Below are positions 1 to 8,712 of a stretch of 64,000 bases of DNA, piece by piece. Location: NCBI RefSeq assembly GCF_900142395.1, contig NZ_FRAS01000023.1, positions 1 through 64,000 of the forward strand. The letters run 5' to 3'. Below the pieces are notes generated by a model. That model saw only the letters and a program-made list of their open reading frames with translations. It was not told the origin of the DNA and searched no databases. This stretch comes from Hymenobacter psychrotolerans DSM 18569. GTDB taxonomy: Bacteria > Bacteroidota > Bacteroidia > Cytophagales > Hymenobacteraceae. The translations under genes were made by a program, and so were the position numbers. Every line of letters starts with the position of its first letter. The first letter of the stretch is position 1.

Positions 1-53
1 GCGCGCAGAAAATCGTCGATGAAGCAGTACATTGCCACGGTCTGTTCTGTCAT
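1..53 (-). mobile_element. IS982-like transposase, N-terminal fragment (runs off the window)
   Basis: An ATG at 53 on the minus strand opens a frame reading MTEQTVAMYCFIDDFLR before the window edge. This resembles the first residues of Bacteroidota transposases of the IS982 type, which often begin with an I/MYCFIDDF-like stretch. Only about 17 codons are visible, so the family call rests on memory of that motif. The left IS end should lie between this start and the interrupted glycosidase, roughly 54-145, but I cannot fix the terminal repeat. Confidence 0.5.
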
Positions 54-120
54 AGGAAGGGGGCTTGAAGGGGTCGAATACTTCAAACCTAGTCTTTCCC
101 GTGCGGAACAGACTTTTTTT

Positions 121-957
121 AGCCCCAACCTTCTCCGCAACTTGGGTTAAATAGTACTTGGTGGTGTCAAGCTGATGCATAATCAAGGCTCCAACCTTTT
201 TCTTTTGCACGATGCCGGACTTGTGCGCTTCGGCATGGCTGTAGTCGGTGCCCATGTCGGCCCAGCCGGCAGTGGGCCACGGGAAGCGTAGCGCCACCTT
301 GACGCGGCCGGATTTCAGCAGCTCCGACTCCACGCGGGCCGCCACCACGTCCTGCTGCTGGTGCTCCACCGTCACGACATCCACGGCGGTGCCTTCCAGC
401 GAGAAGTGGCTTTTGATTTCGCCGGTCCAGGGGTTGAGCTCCTGCCGCACGTCGCGCAGGTCCTGGATGGTGGCGGGCTGGCCGTTCTTTTTGAGCAGCA
501 CAAACCCGAGGTTGCCGAGCTGCAGGCGGTGGGGGTTGGCGCGCAGGAAGTCTACGGCCTCTTTGTTGGCGGGCTCCTTGCGCTGCACCGAGTAGCTGAT
601 CTTGCGGCCGTTCAGGTCGTAGTCGCGCAGGCTTTGCTCAAACGTGTAGCCCTTAGTGTTGGGGAAGCTGTGCCAGCCCCACTCCGACTGCATACCCAGC
701 GGCACGCCCTTCTCATAGTAGGTCGGGAAGGTTTGCAGCCCCGTGACGTCCACAGTATACGCAAAGGCCCCGTTGCCGACCGACACCGACGACAGCATAT
801 CGGTGGTGGTGTTGACAACCTTGTGGCGCTCTACCACGGCTTGGCGGTTGATGGGCGCGGACGTCTGGGCCGCTACCGGCAGCGAGCCGGCCAGCAGCAG
901 GCCCAGGGCAAAGAATATCCAAAGCTGCCATTTTCTTCTATCGGCACCCTCCCGCAC
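121..957 (-). pseudogene. Six-hairpin-type glycoside hydrolase, N-terminal part, probably interrupted by an IS
   Basis: A minus-strand frame starts at GTG 957, directly after an in-frame TGA. It opens with a signal peptide (KWQLWIFFALGLLLAG, then a predicted cleavage near PVAAQ). The secreted part contains SSVSVGNGAFAYTVDVTGL, YYEKGVPLGMQSEWGWHSFP, NPHRLQLGNLGF and LNPWTGEIKSHF. These resemble the N-terminal beta-sandwich region of Bacteroidota proteins of the six-hairpin glycosidase superfamily. Resemblance fades after LDTTKYYLTQ near 140, and the frame then runs without a stop into the transposase start region. The catalytic (alpha/alpha)6 barrel is absent here, so the gene is broken or its rest lies beyond the IS. 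Exact substrate unknown. The right boundary is firm; the left one is approximate. Confidence 0.6.
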
Positions 958-1000
958 TCACCTGCAATTTGCTGTTTGCAGAAATTTTGTTGGTGAGTAC

Positions 1001-2515
1001 TTAATTCTTGCCTTGTGTGGGCGTAGGCCAGGCATCGGTGCGGAAGGGCGAAGCGGGCAGCCCGGCCGCGTTAAACAGGTTCGGCATCGGCGACTTGCTC
1101 CACCCGAAGCGTACGGCCACCGGCTGCGGCACCTGCTCGCTCCAGACTACCACCGTGCTGCCATCGAGGCGCGCCTGGGCCGGGTGAAACACGCTGTCGG
1201 CGCCGGCAACCGTGAATTCGCGCAGCAGGCCGCTGGTCTTCTGCAGGCCCTCGGCGTGCTCGAATATGATGCGGACCTTGTCGCCTTCCTTCTTCATGTA
1301 CTTATAGAGCGGCCCCGAGGCTTCCAGCTTGCTTTGGCCGTACTCGTTGCGCAGGGCCCAGCGCGCCAGGCGGAGCCCCACGGTCTGCTTGTCGCGCGGA
1401 TGAATATCGAGCGAGTCGCCCACGTCCGTCGTCACGACCATACCGGTGTTGGGCACCGTCTGCCAGGTTACCAGCTGCGCCTCCCTGATTTCGGGGTTCT
1501 GGCCTTTGTGCGGCGCAATCTGCACAAAATAGAACGGCATGGTGGGTTGCTGCCAGGCTTGGCGCCAACTGGCAATCAGGGCCGGAAACAGGGTGCGGTA
1601 CTGGTAGGCCCGCTCGGCGTTGCTCTCGCCCTGGTACCAGATAGTGCCTCGCAGCGTGTAGGGCTCCAGCCCCCGGATCATGCCGTTGTAGAGCTTGGCC
1701 GGCGACTTATTGCTGGTGGCGCTGAGCGGCTCGGCGGGTTTGAGCTTGGTGGATTTGGGGTTGCGTTCTTTCTCGCGTTTCCAGGCGGCCAGCGCCGTTT
1801 CGTAGGCGGGCCGTTGTGTCAGGCCGTCGGCATAGCGCGTCAGAATCGGGCGCAGCTCCGGGTTTTGTTCCAGCACTTCGCGCCGCGTCCAGGACTCGGC
1901 CGGGGTGCCGCCCCACGACGAATGAATCAGGCCCACGGGCACGCCCGTCTTGGCATGGATTTCCTGCCCGAAAAAGTACGCCACCGCCGAAAACGTGCCT
2001 ACCGTCTGCGGGCTGCACACCACCCAGCTGCCCTGGACGTCGCGCTGGGGCTCGTCGGCCACTTTCTGCGCTACCGTAAACATCCGGATGGCGGGGTACG
2101 TGGCCTTGGGCAGCACTTCGGCCTCGTTTTGTACGCCCGTCATCCAGTTGGAAGCGCCTTTGGAAATGGGGAAAGCCATATTCGACTGGCCTGAGCACAG
2201 CCACACTTCGCCCAGCAGCACGTTGTTGATGGTGAGCTGGTTGTTGCCCTGCACCGTGAGCGTATAGGGGCCGCCGGCTTTGCCAGTGGGCACGCGCACC
2301 AGCCAGTTGCCCTGCGCGTCGGCGGTAGCCTTGACTGGTTTTTTCTGCCAGCCGCCCATTACGGTTACGGCTTCGCCGGGCGTGGCCCAGCCCCACAGCG
2401 CCACGGTGCTTTTCTGCTGCAGCACCATATTGTCGGTGATGAGGGCCGGCAGCGTGACATCGGCAAAAGCGGAATGCGCCAGAAGCGCGAGAAGAAAACA
2501 GAAACTGCGACGCAT
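1001..2515 (-). CDS. Sialate O-acetylesterase-like SGNH hydrolase
   Basis: A 504-residue secreted protein with a clear signal peptide (RRSFCFLLALLAHSAFA). The first ~100 residues form the beta-sandwich typical of the SASA family (ITDNMVLQQ, then WGWATPGEAVTV). The SGNH nucleophile block GEVWLCSGQSNM follows at about residues 102-113. GTIWYQGESNA near the middle is the second conserved block and DIHPRDKQTVG the C-terminal Asp/His block, so the catalytic set looks intact. Members remove O-acetyl groups from sialic acids or from acetylated plant glycans. In this locus, with glycosidases on the same strand, a role in de-acetylating a complex glycan is the natural inference. The length is normal for the family. 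Confidence 0.85.
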   Translation of the reverse strand: MRRSFCFLLALLAHSAFADVTLPALITDNMVLQQKSTVALWGWATPGEAVTVMGGWQKKPVKATADAQGNWLVRVPTGKAGGPYTLTVQGNNQLTINNVLLGEVWLCSGQSNMAFPISKGASNWMTGVQNEAEVLPKATYPAIRMFTVAQKVADEPQRDVQGSWVVCSPQTVGTFSAVAYFFGQEIHAKTGVPVGLIHSSWGGTPAESWTRREVLEQNPELRPILTRYADGLTQRPAYETALAAWKREKERNPKSTKLKPAEPLSATSNKSPAKLYNGMIRGLEPYTLRGTIWYQGESNAERAYQYRTLFPALIASWRQAWQQPTMPFYFVQIAPHKGQNPEIREAQLVTWQTVPNTGMVVTTDVGDSLDIHPRDKQTVGLRLARWALRNEYGQSKLEASGPLYKYMKKEGDKVRIIFEHAEGLQKTSGLLREFTVAGADSVFHPAQARLDGSTVVVWSEQVPQPVAVRFGWSKSPMPNLFNAAGLPASPFRTDAWPTPTQGKN

Positions 2516-2660
2516 AAAGGGAAAGGTTAGAACGCCAGCTGAGCAGCGGAAAGCCTCGCCGCCAGTTCGCCTAAAGTACTACCACAGCGGCGGCTTGCGC
2601 AATTTCGCCAGGCTCTGGATTTGGCAGCGGGCAGACCGGCGCCAAATCCAGAGCCTGCTG

Positions 2661-3740
2661 CTACCCCACTTTAAGCACAAACGCAGACGCCGTCATGTAT
2701 TTTCCGCCTTGTGCGGCGCAGAACAGGTAGTCGGGCTTGCCGTTGCGCATCAGCAGCTGCGGGCGCTCCAGGCGGCCGTAGCGCTTAAGCTTGGGCGGCG
2801 CGGGCGGCTCCTGCACGCCGTAGTCGCGCAGGGCGAGGAAGGCAATTTTAGGGTAGCTCCACTCCTTCCCGTCCTTCGACTCCAAATAGAGGCCGACTTC
2901 GTGATTGTACACGCCCATGTCGTGGGCCAGCAGGCAGAACCGGCCGTTTTGCCGCCACACAAAGGCATCCTCGAACTGCTTGTTGTGCCCCTGCTTCGAA
3001 AAGTCGATGACCGGATTGCCGGCATATTTCACATAAGGGCCCTGGAGCTGGTCGGCCACGGCCAGCCCGTACTTGCGGTTGCCCCGAATCGTGGGGTCTT
3101 TCGACGTCACGTACTCCTGCGTATTCCACGACTTGTAGTAGAGCCAGTACTTGCCCTCGTGCTTCACAAAGGCCGGGTTGGTGGTGCAGTGGTCTTCCCA
3201 GGCGCCGGTTTCGCCGGGCAGCAGCAGCGGCGCATCAGGGCGGGTCCAGGGGCCTTCCAGAGTAGGCGCGGTAGCCAGCCCGATGCGCTTGGTATCGGTT
3301 TTGCCATTGCTGGTGCCCATGAAAAGCAGGCAGTATTGCCCATCCACGAGCTGAATACTGGGATTGTGGCAGGTGGTGGCGTCCCAGAAGCCGGGGTCGC
3401 GCGGGGCCAGCACGGTTTCCTGGTACACAAACGGGCCGGCGGGCGTATCGGCCACGGCGCGGGCTATTTCGCAGCCGTTGAGCCAGCCACCCATGCCTTT
3501 TTTGGCATCCCAGCGCGAGAAAAACACGTGCACCCGGCCATCAGGCCCATAAATCGGGCTGTTGCACCACACGTAGTAGCCCTCCATTTCCAACGCCCGC
3601 CCCACCGGTTTCAGATTCTTGCTGAATTTCGAGAAGTCTGCCTTTGGAAAATCGATGAGCCGGCCGGCCGCAAAACCGGCGGCCATTCGGGCGAAGGGCG
3701 CAAGGGCCAGCGTGGCCAGAAACTGACGGCGGGTAGGCAT
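2661..3740 (-). CDS. GH43-like five-bladed propeller glycosidase, Tat-type signal
   Basis: A 359-residue protein starting MPTRRQFLATLALAPFARMA, with a twin arginine before a hydrophobic stretch, suggesting Tat or Sec export. The body has propeller-like repeats of the GH43/GH32/GH117-like superfamily: GYYVWCNSPIYGPDGRVHVF, DATTCHNPSIQLVDGQYCLL, WEDHCTTNPAFVKHEGKYWL and FEDAFVWRQNGRFCLL. Several blades open with a polar-NP-x-F/I pattern and an acidic residue, as in arabinanases and related exo-hydrolases. It ends with ERPQLLMRNGKPDYLF, also usual for the clan. The precise GH family and sugar are not decidable by eye. It is co-directional with the SASA-type esterase and the GH106 gene, so a shared glycan target is plausible. 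Confidence 0.7.
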   Translation of the reverse strand: MPTRRQFLATLALAPFARMAAGFAAGRLIDFPKADFSKFSKNLKPVGRALEMEGYYVWCNSPIYGPDGRVHVFFSRWDAKKGMGGWLNGCEIARAVADTPAGPFVYQETVLAPRDPGFWDATTCHNPSIQLVDGQYCLLFMGTSNGKTDTKRIGLATAPTLEGPWTRPDAPLLLPGETGAWEDHCTTNPAFVKHEGKYWLYYKSWNTQEYVTSKDPTIRGNRKYGLAVADQLQGPYVKYAGNPVIDFSKQGHNKQFEDAFVWRQNGRFCLLAHDMGVYNHEVGLYLESKDGKEWSYPKIAFLALRDYGVQEPPAPPKLKRYGRLERPQLLMRNGKPDYLFCAAQGGKYMTASAFVLKVG

Positions 3741-3760
3741 AGATAGAGCTTGAAAATAGC

Positions 3761-3857
3761 TGTCACCCTGAGCAAAGCGAAGGGCTCTATCACGTGAGCA
3801 CGAGGCGTTTTATACTAGCTCAGACGTGAAAAGATCCTTCGCCATATCAGCGTGACA
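3761..3857. repeat. MITE-like imperfect inverted repeat
   Basis: The stretch starts TGTCACCCTGAGCAAAGCGA and ends CCTTCGCCATATCAGCGTGACA-type sequence, whose complement begins TGTCACGCTGATATGGCGA. The two outer arms match imperfectly over about 22 bases. A second inner pair, around CTATCACGTGAGCA and GCTCAGACGTGAAAAG, also pairs partly. It lies between two glycosidase genes and encodes nothing. Short dispersed palindromes with a TGTCA-C-CTGAGC start and a CGAAGG motif are familiar from Hymenobacter genomes. I see only one copy here. Confidence 0.5.
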
Positions 3858-3877
3858 AGGTTTATGGACGTTTCGAT

Positions 3878-6580
3878 TTACTGCATTTTACCAGCGGCGC
3901 CAGTGCTAGCTGCCATGGGCGTCAGTGTCACGGGGCCTATCAGGCCGGACTCTTTCGGAGTCCATTTTTCGGCGGTGAACAGGCCGTCGGCGCCGCGGTT
4001 TTCCTTCAGCTTCGACGACATGTTGATGTTGTAGGCATTCTTGTAGGACACGTGGTTACGGTCCATATCGATGATGCGGTTGGCCATGCCGTTGCTGACG
4101 TTTACCGTGAGCGTATTGCTGGCCTGCAGCTGGCCTTTCGGGATGAAGATTTGGTACGTAGGCCCGATGAGCGTGCCCAGATCCTGGCCGTTGAGCTGCA
4201 CACGGGCACTTTCGGCCACGCGGCCCAGGTTCAGCAGCCAGCCTTCCCCGTCACCGGCAGGCATGGCGAAATTGATGGTGTAGGCTGCCGTGCCGGCGAA
4301 TTTGCGGGTCGCCTCCCCCTTAAACTCCGTCCACGATTTCAACTCCGACGTCTGCACCGGCGCCGGCAGCTCCGGCCCGCCCGACACGAAGCGCACGTTC
4401 CAGGTGCCCTGCACCGGCTGCGCGGGGCCGGTAGCCTGCTGATAGGCATACACCGGGCCGGACAACGTGCCGCTGTTGGCTTCCAGGATGCAGGACTCGC
4501 CGGGAGCCAGCTGCAGGCGCACTTCGGGCGTGCCTTTGGCTGAGGTGCGCCAGTTGGCCAAGCCGAGCTGCTCAGTCATGGGGTTGTAGAGGGCCACCGA
4601 TTTGGCGGCGGTTTGCAGCGGCACCCACGTGTCCACGGCCTTGTCGCTCCAGTTGGCCACGAAGTAGTAGTGGCCGTTGTCGTGGCGGCGGCGCACAAAC
4701 TGCAGGCCGCTGTCGGTCAGGGCTTCGCGCTGCACACCGGCCGTGGCCAGCAGCCGGTTCACGTCTTTGCCCACCAGTACCGCGCCTTTGCCGAGCGCCG
4801 CTTTTTCGACGCCGGCGGAGCCGCTGGGCTTGAATTTCAGCGGAGCGAGCAGCTTTTTGAAGGCCGCGCGGCGCTTATCGAGCTGGCCCAGGCCGGGCAC
4901 GTCGGTGGGCAGCTGGTTCTGGACTACCAGCGTGGCGCCGTTGCGGGCCAGCTGCAGGTAATGCTCCAGCGTGGCCAGCGGCACGAGGCGCGCATCGGGC
5001 AGCAGAATGGTCTGGTAGCGGGTGCCCCCGCCGGTTTGCAGCGTGCGGCCGGTGGTTTTCACCTGCTTCAGTTGCTTGTCGGAAATAAAGTCGAAGCCGT
5101 AGCCCTGTTTCAGCAGCTCCTCCCCGATGGGCCCGACGGGCATGTCCTTGAAACCATGTTTGATACCGTCGTAGTGCTGCAGCAGCACTTTGCCGGGGCG
5201 GGCGTAGGAGTCGTAGATGGGCAGGTACACCAGCACATCGTGGGCGGGCTGGCCGGCTTGCAGGAAGCTCTGGCAATGCGCCACGTAGCGGTTCAGCTGC
5301 CCGAAGTCGTTCCAGAACGTGTTGTTGGGGTTGAAATGCACGGCCGCGTAGAACAGCCAGCCGGGCCACGCCGCGGCCTGCGGCGAGTAGTTGGTGCCGT
5401 GGTAAAACGTATGGTTGACGCCGCCGAGCAGCATCAGATCCATGGCCTTTTTCACGTCGCTCAGCTTCGAGAGAAAGTGGGCATTCTCCCAGGTCGCCGA
5501 CTCCGACGAAGTGAGCGGCTTGCCCGTGACGTGTGCCGCCGAGGAGGCAAACTTCAGCCGCAGCAGGTCCTCGCCTTCGGTTTCCGGAATGTCGGTGGCG
5601 GCGTATAGGTCCAGGATATTGGCCGGCGAGCCGTGAGCCTGGTTGCGGATAAGCGCGCCCTGCGTTTTGGCCCAGTCGTGCCAAGTTTGGGTGTAATTTT
5701 CGAGTAGCAGCTCCGACACGGTTTCGCGGTAGTCGCTGAGCACGCGCTGGTGCTGCTGGTTTTCGGCCTCTTTACTGAACAGCGCCGGCAGGTGCTGGCG
5801 CAGGTCGTAGCCGCGGCGCTTCTGAAACTCACTGAAAATGAGCGGCGTCCAGTTGGCCTCACCCTGCGCGTCGTCTACCTCATACGAGTCGTTGAAGAAG
5901 GCCCGGATGGCCTGCACGTTGCGACCCTTGAAGGCCTCATCGAAGCGCGCCAAGTAGTTTTGGGTGGCTTTTTTGGAGAAATGGTCGATGACGTCGCCTT
6001 CGCCGCCGGGGCCGGCGCGCTCTACCTGCTTGCCATGCCAGCCCTCAAACACGGCGTAGAGCATCCAGACGGAACCGGCCGGCGCCGTCCAGCTCAGCTT
6101 GCCATCGGCCACTACTTTGCTGGTCAGGTCGAGGGCCTGTCCTTTGTCGGAGTACGCCATCAGGGCCTGCAGCGGCAGCGGCTTCTCGAAGCGCACTTGG
6201 TCGAAGGCGTGGAGCTGCAGATTCGCGTTTTTGGCAATCGGGTCGGCCAGCTGCTTGATATCGATGGGCTGGCCCACGGTTTTGAGCAGTGGCTTCTGCA
6301 CGAACCGAACCGCCTCGGTCAGCTGGCCGCCGCCCGGCACGGTGTAGGTCTGGTGCGCCACGTACTTGCAGGCGTCTTCGGGCGTCACCCAGGGCCCGCC
6401 AAACGGCCAGCCCGAAGCCTGTGCCATATCCACGCCCAGCCCCAGCCGGCCGGCTTCCGTGAGCGTATGCTGCAGCATGTCCATCCAGCGCGGCGCCAGG
6501 AAGCTGATGAACTGGCTTTCCCTTAGTCTTATCCGCAAAAGCCGGCTCCCGAAACTCACACACGAAAAACGTGGCCCCAA
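3878..6580 (-). pseudogene. GH106-type alpha-L-rhamnosidase, N-terminally truncated
   Basis: The open frame encodes about 880 residues recognisable as GH106. The motif FFNDSYEVDDAQGEANWTP with EFQKRRGYDLRQHLPAL corresponds to the conserved Asp-Ser-x-Glu region of the family. The SSESATWENA and LLGGVNHTFYHGTNYSP regions follow, then a C-terminal beta-sandwich (TAAYTINFAMPAGDGEGWLL, LNGQDLGTLIGPTYQIF). Family similarity starts only near 6517 at SQFISFLAPRWMDML. The normal signal peptide and roughly first 100 residues, including the start of the barrel, are missing. Codons upstream of 6517 in this frame are an out-of-frame reading of a polysaccharide deacetylase start. Unless an internal start is used, no exported enzyme can be made from this copy. 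Confidence 0.75.
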
Positions 6581-6764
6581 ACCCGTACTTCTGCAGCAGC
6601 GGCGCTACATAGGTGGCGTGGCTCAGGGCGGCATCGTCGAAAGTCAGTACCACGAGCTTGTCGGGCACCGGGGCGGCCGGGGCCTGCGCCCGGCCGCCCA
6701 CAGTTACCGCCAGCCAGAGCACCGGCAGCAACAGGAAACGAGCAGAAAGCAGGTAATTGGTCAT
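6518..6764 (-). pseudogene. Polysaccharide deacetylase (CE4/NodB) N-terminal fragment
   Basis: The frame from ATG 6764 gives a signal peptide (MTNYLLSARFLLLPVLWLAV), then DKLVVLTFDDAALSHATYVA and KYGFGATFFVCEFREPAFAD. TFDDA is CE4 motif 1 and the GATFFV strand is the next conserved element. After ADKTKGK, near 6519, the frame leaves the family and reads an alternative frame of the GH106 gene. The HxxxH motif and the rest of the catalytic barrel are absent. The simplest reading is a deletion that joined this gene's 5' end to the interior of a neighbouring GH106 gene, shifting the frame. An assembly join would look the same. Confidence 0.75.
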
Positions 6765-6946
6765 TCAGGTGGGGTGGGAAAGGCAGGACGATAGCACAAG
6801 GAAGCGGCTTGCGCGAAGCCAACTGTCCTGTACTGTGTGGTGCCCACCCGATTTGCCGGGGCCCGCACGCGAAACAACAGGTGGCAGCCGTTGTGCAAAG
6901 GCCGGCATTTACCGTACTTGGCCGGCGCTACTTATTCTTTGCGTTT

Positions 6947-7879
6947 ATGCTCCTGATGCGTGCTTTCGTGCCGTCTGCTTTGTTGATGGGGGTGCTGGCC
7001 TGCGGCTCCACAGAGTCGGCTCCGGCCGTAGAGGCGGCCTCCGTGCCTCCCTCCCAGCCTGCCGCCTCCCCGAATGCCACCGACGCTGCGGCGGCAGCGG
7101 CCAACCGCTACGCCTGGCTTCCGGAAGGCACTTATACCGCGAAGCAAAGCGTGGCTCACCGGTTTGCGCCCCCGGCCGGCTGCCAGCGCGTAGCCGTGGC
7201 GCCGGGCTCTTTCGGGCACTGGCTGCGCTACCTGCCGCTGCTGCCGGCCGGCACGCCCGTGAAGCTGTACAACGGCCAACTGAAAGACCCACAGAATGTG
7301 CACGCGGCCGTCCTCAACATCGACGCCGGCACCCGCGACCTGCAGCAGTGCGCCGACGCGGTTATCCGGCTGCGGGCCGAATACCAGTTCACCCACAACC
7401 CCGCGCAGGTACATTTCCAACTCACCAGCGGCCACGATATCCGATTCGAAGACTGGTACGGCGGGCAGGGTTTCCGGGTGAGTGGCGACGAGGTGCTGCC
7501 TGCGCCCCGCCCCGTGGAAAAACCCACCCACACCGTATTCCGCCGCTACCTCGACCAGATTTTCACCTACGCCGGCACTCTTTCTTTGAGCCGGGAGCTG
7601 ACGCCCGTGCCACTGGCGGAGGTCCAGCCCGGCGACGTGCTCATCCGGGGCGGCTCGCCGGGGCACGCCGTGCTGGTGCTCGATGTGGCGCAGCACGGCA
7701 GCACGGGCCGCCGCTACGTGCTGCTGGCCCAGAGCTACATGCCCGCCCAGCAGATGCACGTACTCCGCAACGTGTGGGGCGAGGCGGCGCTGGGAGCCTG
7801 GTTTGCCGTCAATCCGCAGGAAGCCCGCTTCAGCACTCCCGAATGGACGTTTGCGCGGGAAGACCTGAAGCGTTTTTAA
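6947..7879 (+). CDS. DUF4846 family lipoprotein
   Basis: From ATG 6947 the protein is 310 residues, and an ATG at 6956 is equally possible. The lipobox is LMGVLAC, so Cys at about residue 18 would be lipidated. The mature part carries the DUF4846 hallmarks: FGHWLRYLPLL with GTPVKLYNGQLK, then VLNIDAGTRDLQQCADAV, RLRAEYQF, YLDQIFTYAGTLSLSREL, VQPGDVLIRGGSPGHAVLVL and LLAQSYMPAQQMHVLRN. The family is widespread in Bacteroidota and has no established activity. The GDV-x-I-x-GG-x-PGHA segment resembles NlpC/P60-like folds, but that is a loose comparison. It stands upstream of the sirtuin gene with an 80-base gap. Confidence 0.85.
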   Translation: MLLMRAFVPSALLMGVLACGSTESAPAVEAASVPPSQPAASPNATDAAAAAANRYAWLPEGTYTAKQSVAHRFAPPAGCQRVAVAPGSFGHWLRYLPLLPAGTPVKLYNGQLKDPQNVHAAVLNIDAGTRDLQQCADAVIRLRAEYQFTHNPAQVHFQLTSGHDIRFEDWYGGQGFRVSGDEVLPAPRPVEKPTHTVFRRYLDQIFTYAGTLSLSRELTPVPLAEVQPGDVLIRGGSPGHAVLVLDVAQHGSTGRRYVLLAQSYMPAQQMHVLRNVWGEAALGAWFAVNPQEARFSTPEWTFAREDLKRF

Positions 7880-7958
7880 GCCGGCCGCGTACTAGCTTCG
7901 TCAGAAGTTGTTGGAAGGGCGGCTGTATCCTGCGGCTGGCCTGCTTTGCTTGTTGCCC

Positions 7959-8651
7959 ATGAAAAAGAAGATTGTTGCCCTGACCGGGGCCGGTATCAGT
8001 GCCGAAAGTGGCCTGGCCACGTTTCGGGGCTCCGATGGCCTCTGGGAAGGCCACCGCATCGAAGAAGTTGCCACACCCGAAGGCTGGGCCGCCAACCCCG
8101 AATTGGTGCTGGAATTCTACAACCAGCGCCGCGCTGCCGCCCGGGCCGCCCAGCCCAATGCAGGCCACCTGGCGCTGGCGGCGCTGGAACAGGAATTCGA
8201 GGTCGTCATCGTGACGCAGAACGTGGATGATCTGCACGAGCGGGCCGGCTCTGGCCGCGTCATCCACCTGCACGGCAAGCTGTTCGAGTCCCGCAGCTCG
8301 CACTTCGACCAGCTGATCTACCCAATGAGCTCCGACCGGATAGAGCTAGGCGAGCTGTGCGAGCAGGGCCACCAGCTGCGGCCCAACATTGTGTGGTTTG
8401 GCGAGGCGGTGCCCCTGATGGAGCGCGCTATGGAGGAAGCCGCCACCGCCGACGTGTTTCTGGTAATCGGCACGTCGCTGCAGGTGTATCCGGCGGCGGG
8501 CCTGGTCAGCTACGTCCCTACCGGCTGCCCCATCTACATCATCGACCCGCACCAGCCGCCGCTTACGGCCCGGCGCAACCTGCACTTCATCACGGAGCCC
8601 GCCAGTACCGGCGTGCCGCGCGTCGCGGCCGAGCTGCTTCAGCAAGGATAA
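7959..8651 (+). CDS. cobB: NAD-dependent protein deacylase, sirtuin (CobB-type)
   Basis: A 230-residue Sir2 protein. Motifs in order are GAGISAESGLATFRG (NAD binding, residues ~10-24), TQNVDDLHERAG, HLHG with the catalytic His near residue 106, LRPNIVWFGEAVP, and VIGTSLQVYPAAGL. FYNQRR supplies the Tyr-x-x-Arg pair that in CobB/SIRT5-type enzymes reads acidic acyl groups, so desuccinylase or demalonylase activity is plausible alongside deacetylation. The zinc-binding Cys quartet is missing: between HLHG and LRPN there is only one Cys (ELCEQG). Bacteroidota class III sirtuins commonly lack it, so this is likely functional. ATG 7959 was chosen because the hydrophobic first strand starts right after MKKK. 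Confidence 0.9.
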   Translation: MKKKIVALTGAGISAESGLATFRGSDGLWEGHRIEEVATPEGWAANPELVLEFYNQRRAAARAAQPNAGHLALAALEQEFEVVIVTQNVDDLHERAGSGRVIHLHGKLFESRSSHFDQLIYPMSSDRIELGELCEQGHQLRPNIVWFGEAVPLMERAMEEAATADVFLVIGTSLQVYPAAGLVSYVPTGCPIYIIDPHQPPLTARRNLHFITEPASTGVPRVAAELLQQG

Positions 8652-8712
8652 TTCCTCTTCCGTTTTCCTGCCATCTTGTTTCTGAAGCGGCGCTTCAGGT
8701 TGTCTTTCTCTT

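Noticed and set aside
743..2194. A 483-codon plus-strand frame opposite the acetylesterase
   Set aside because: Low-complexity Arg/Pro/His/Gly composition and no domain. The minus strand encodes a full-length SASA-type protein.
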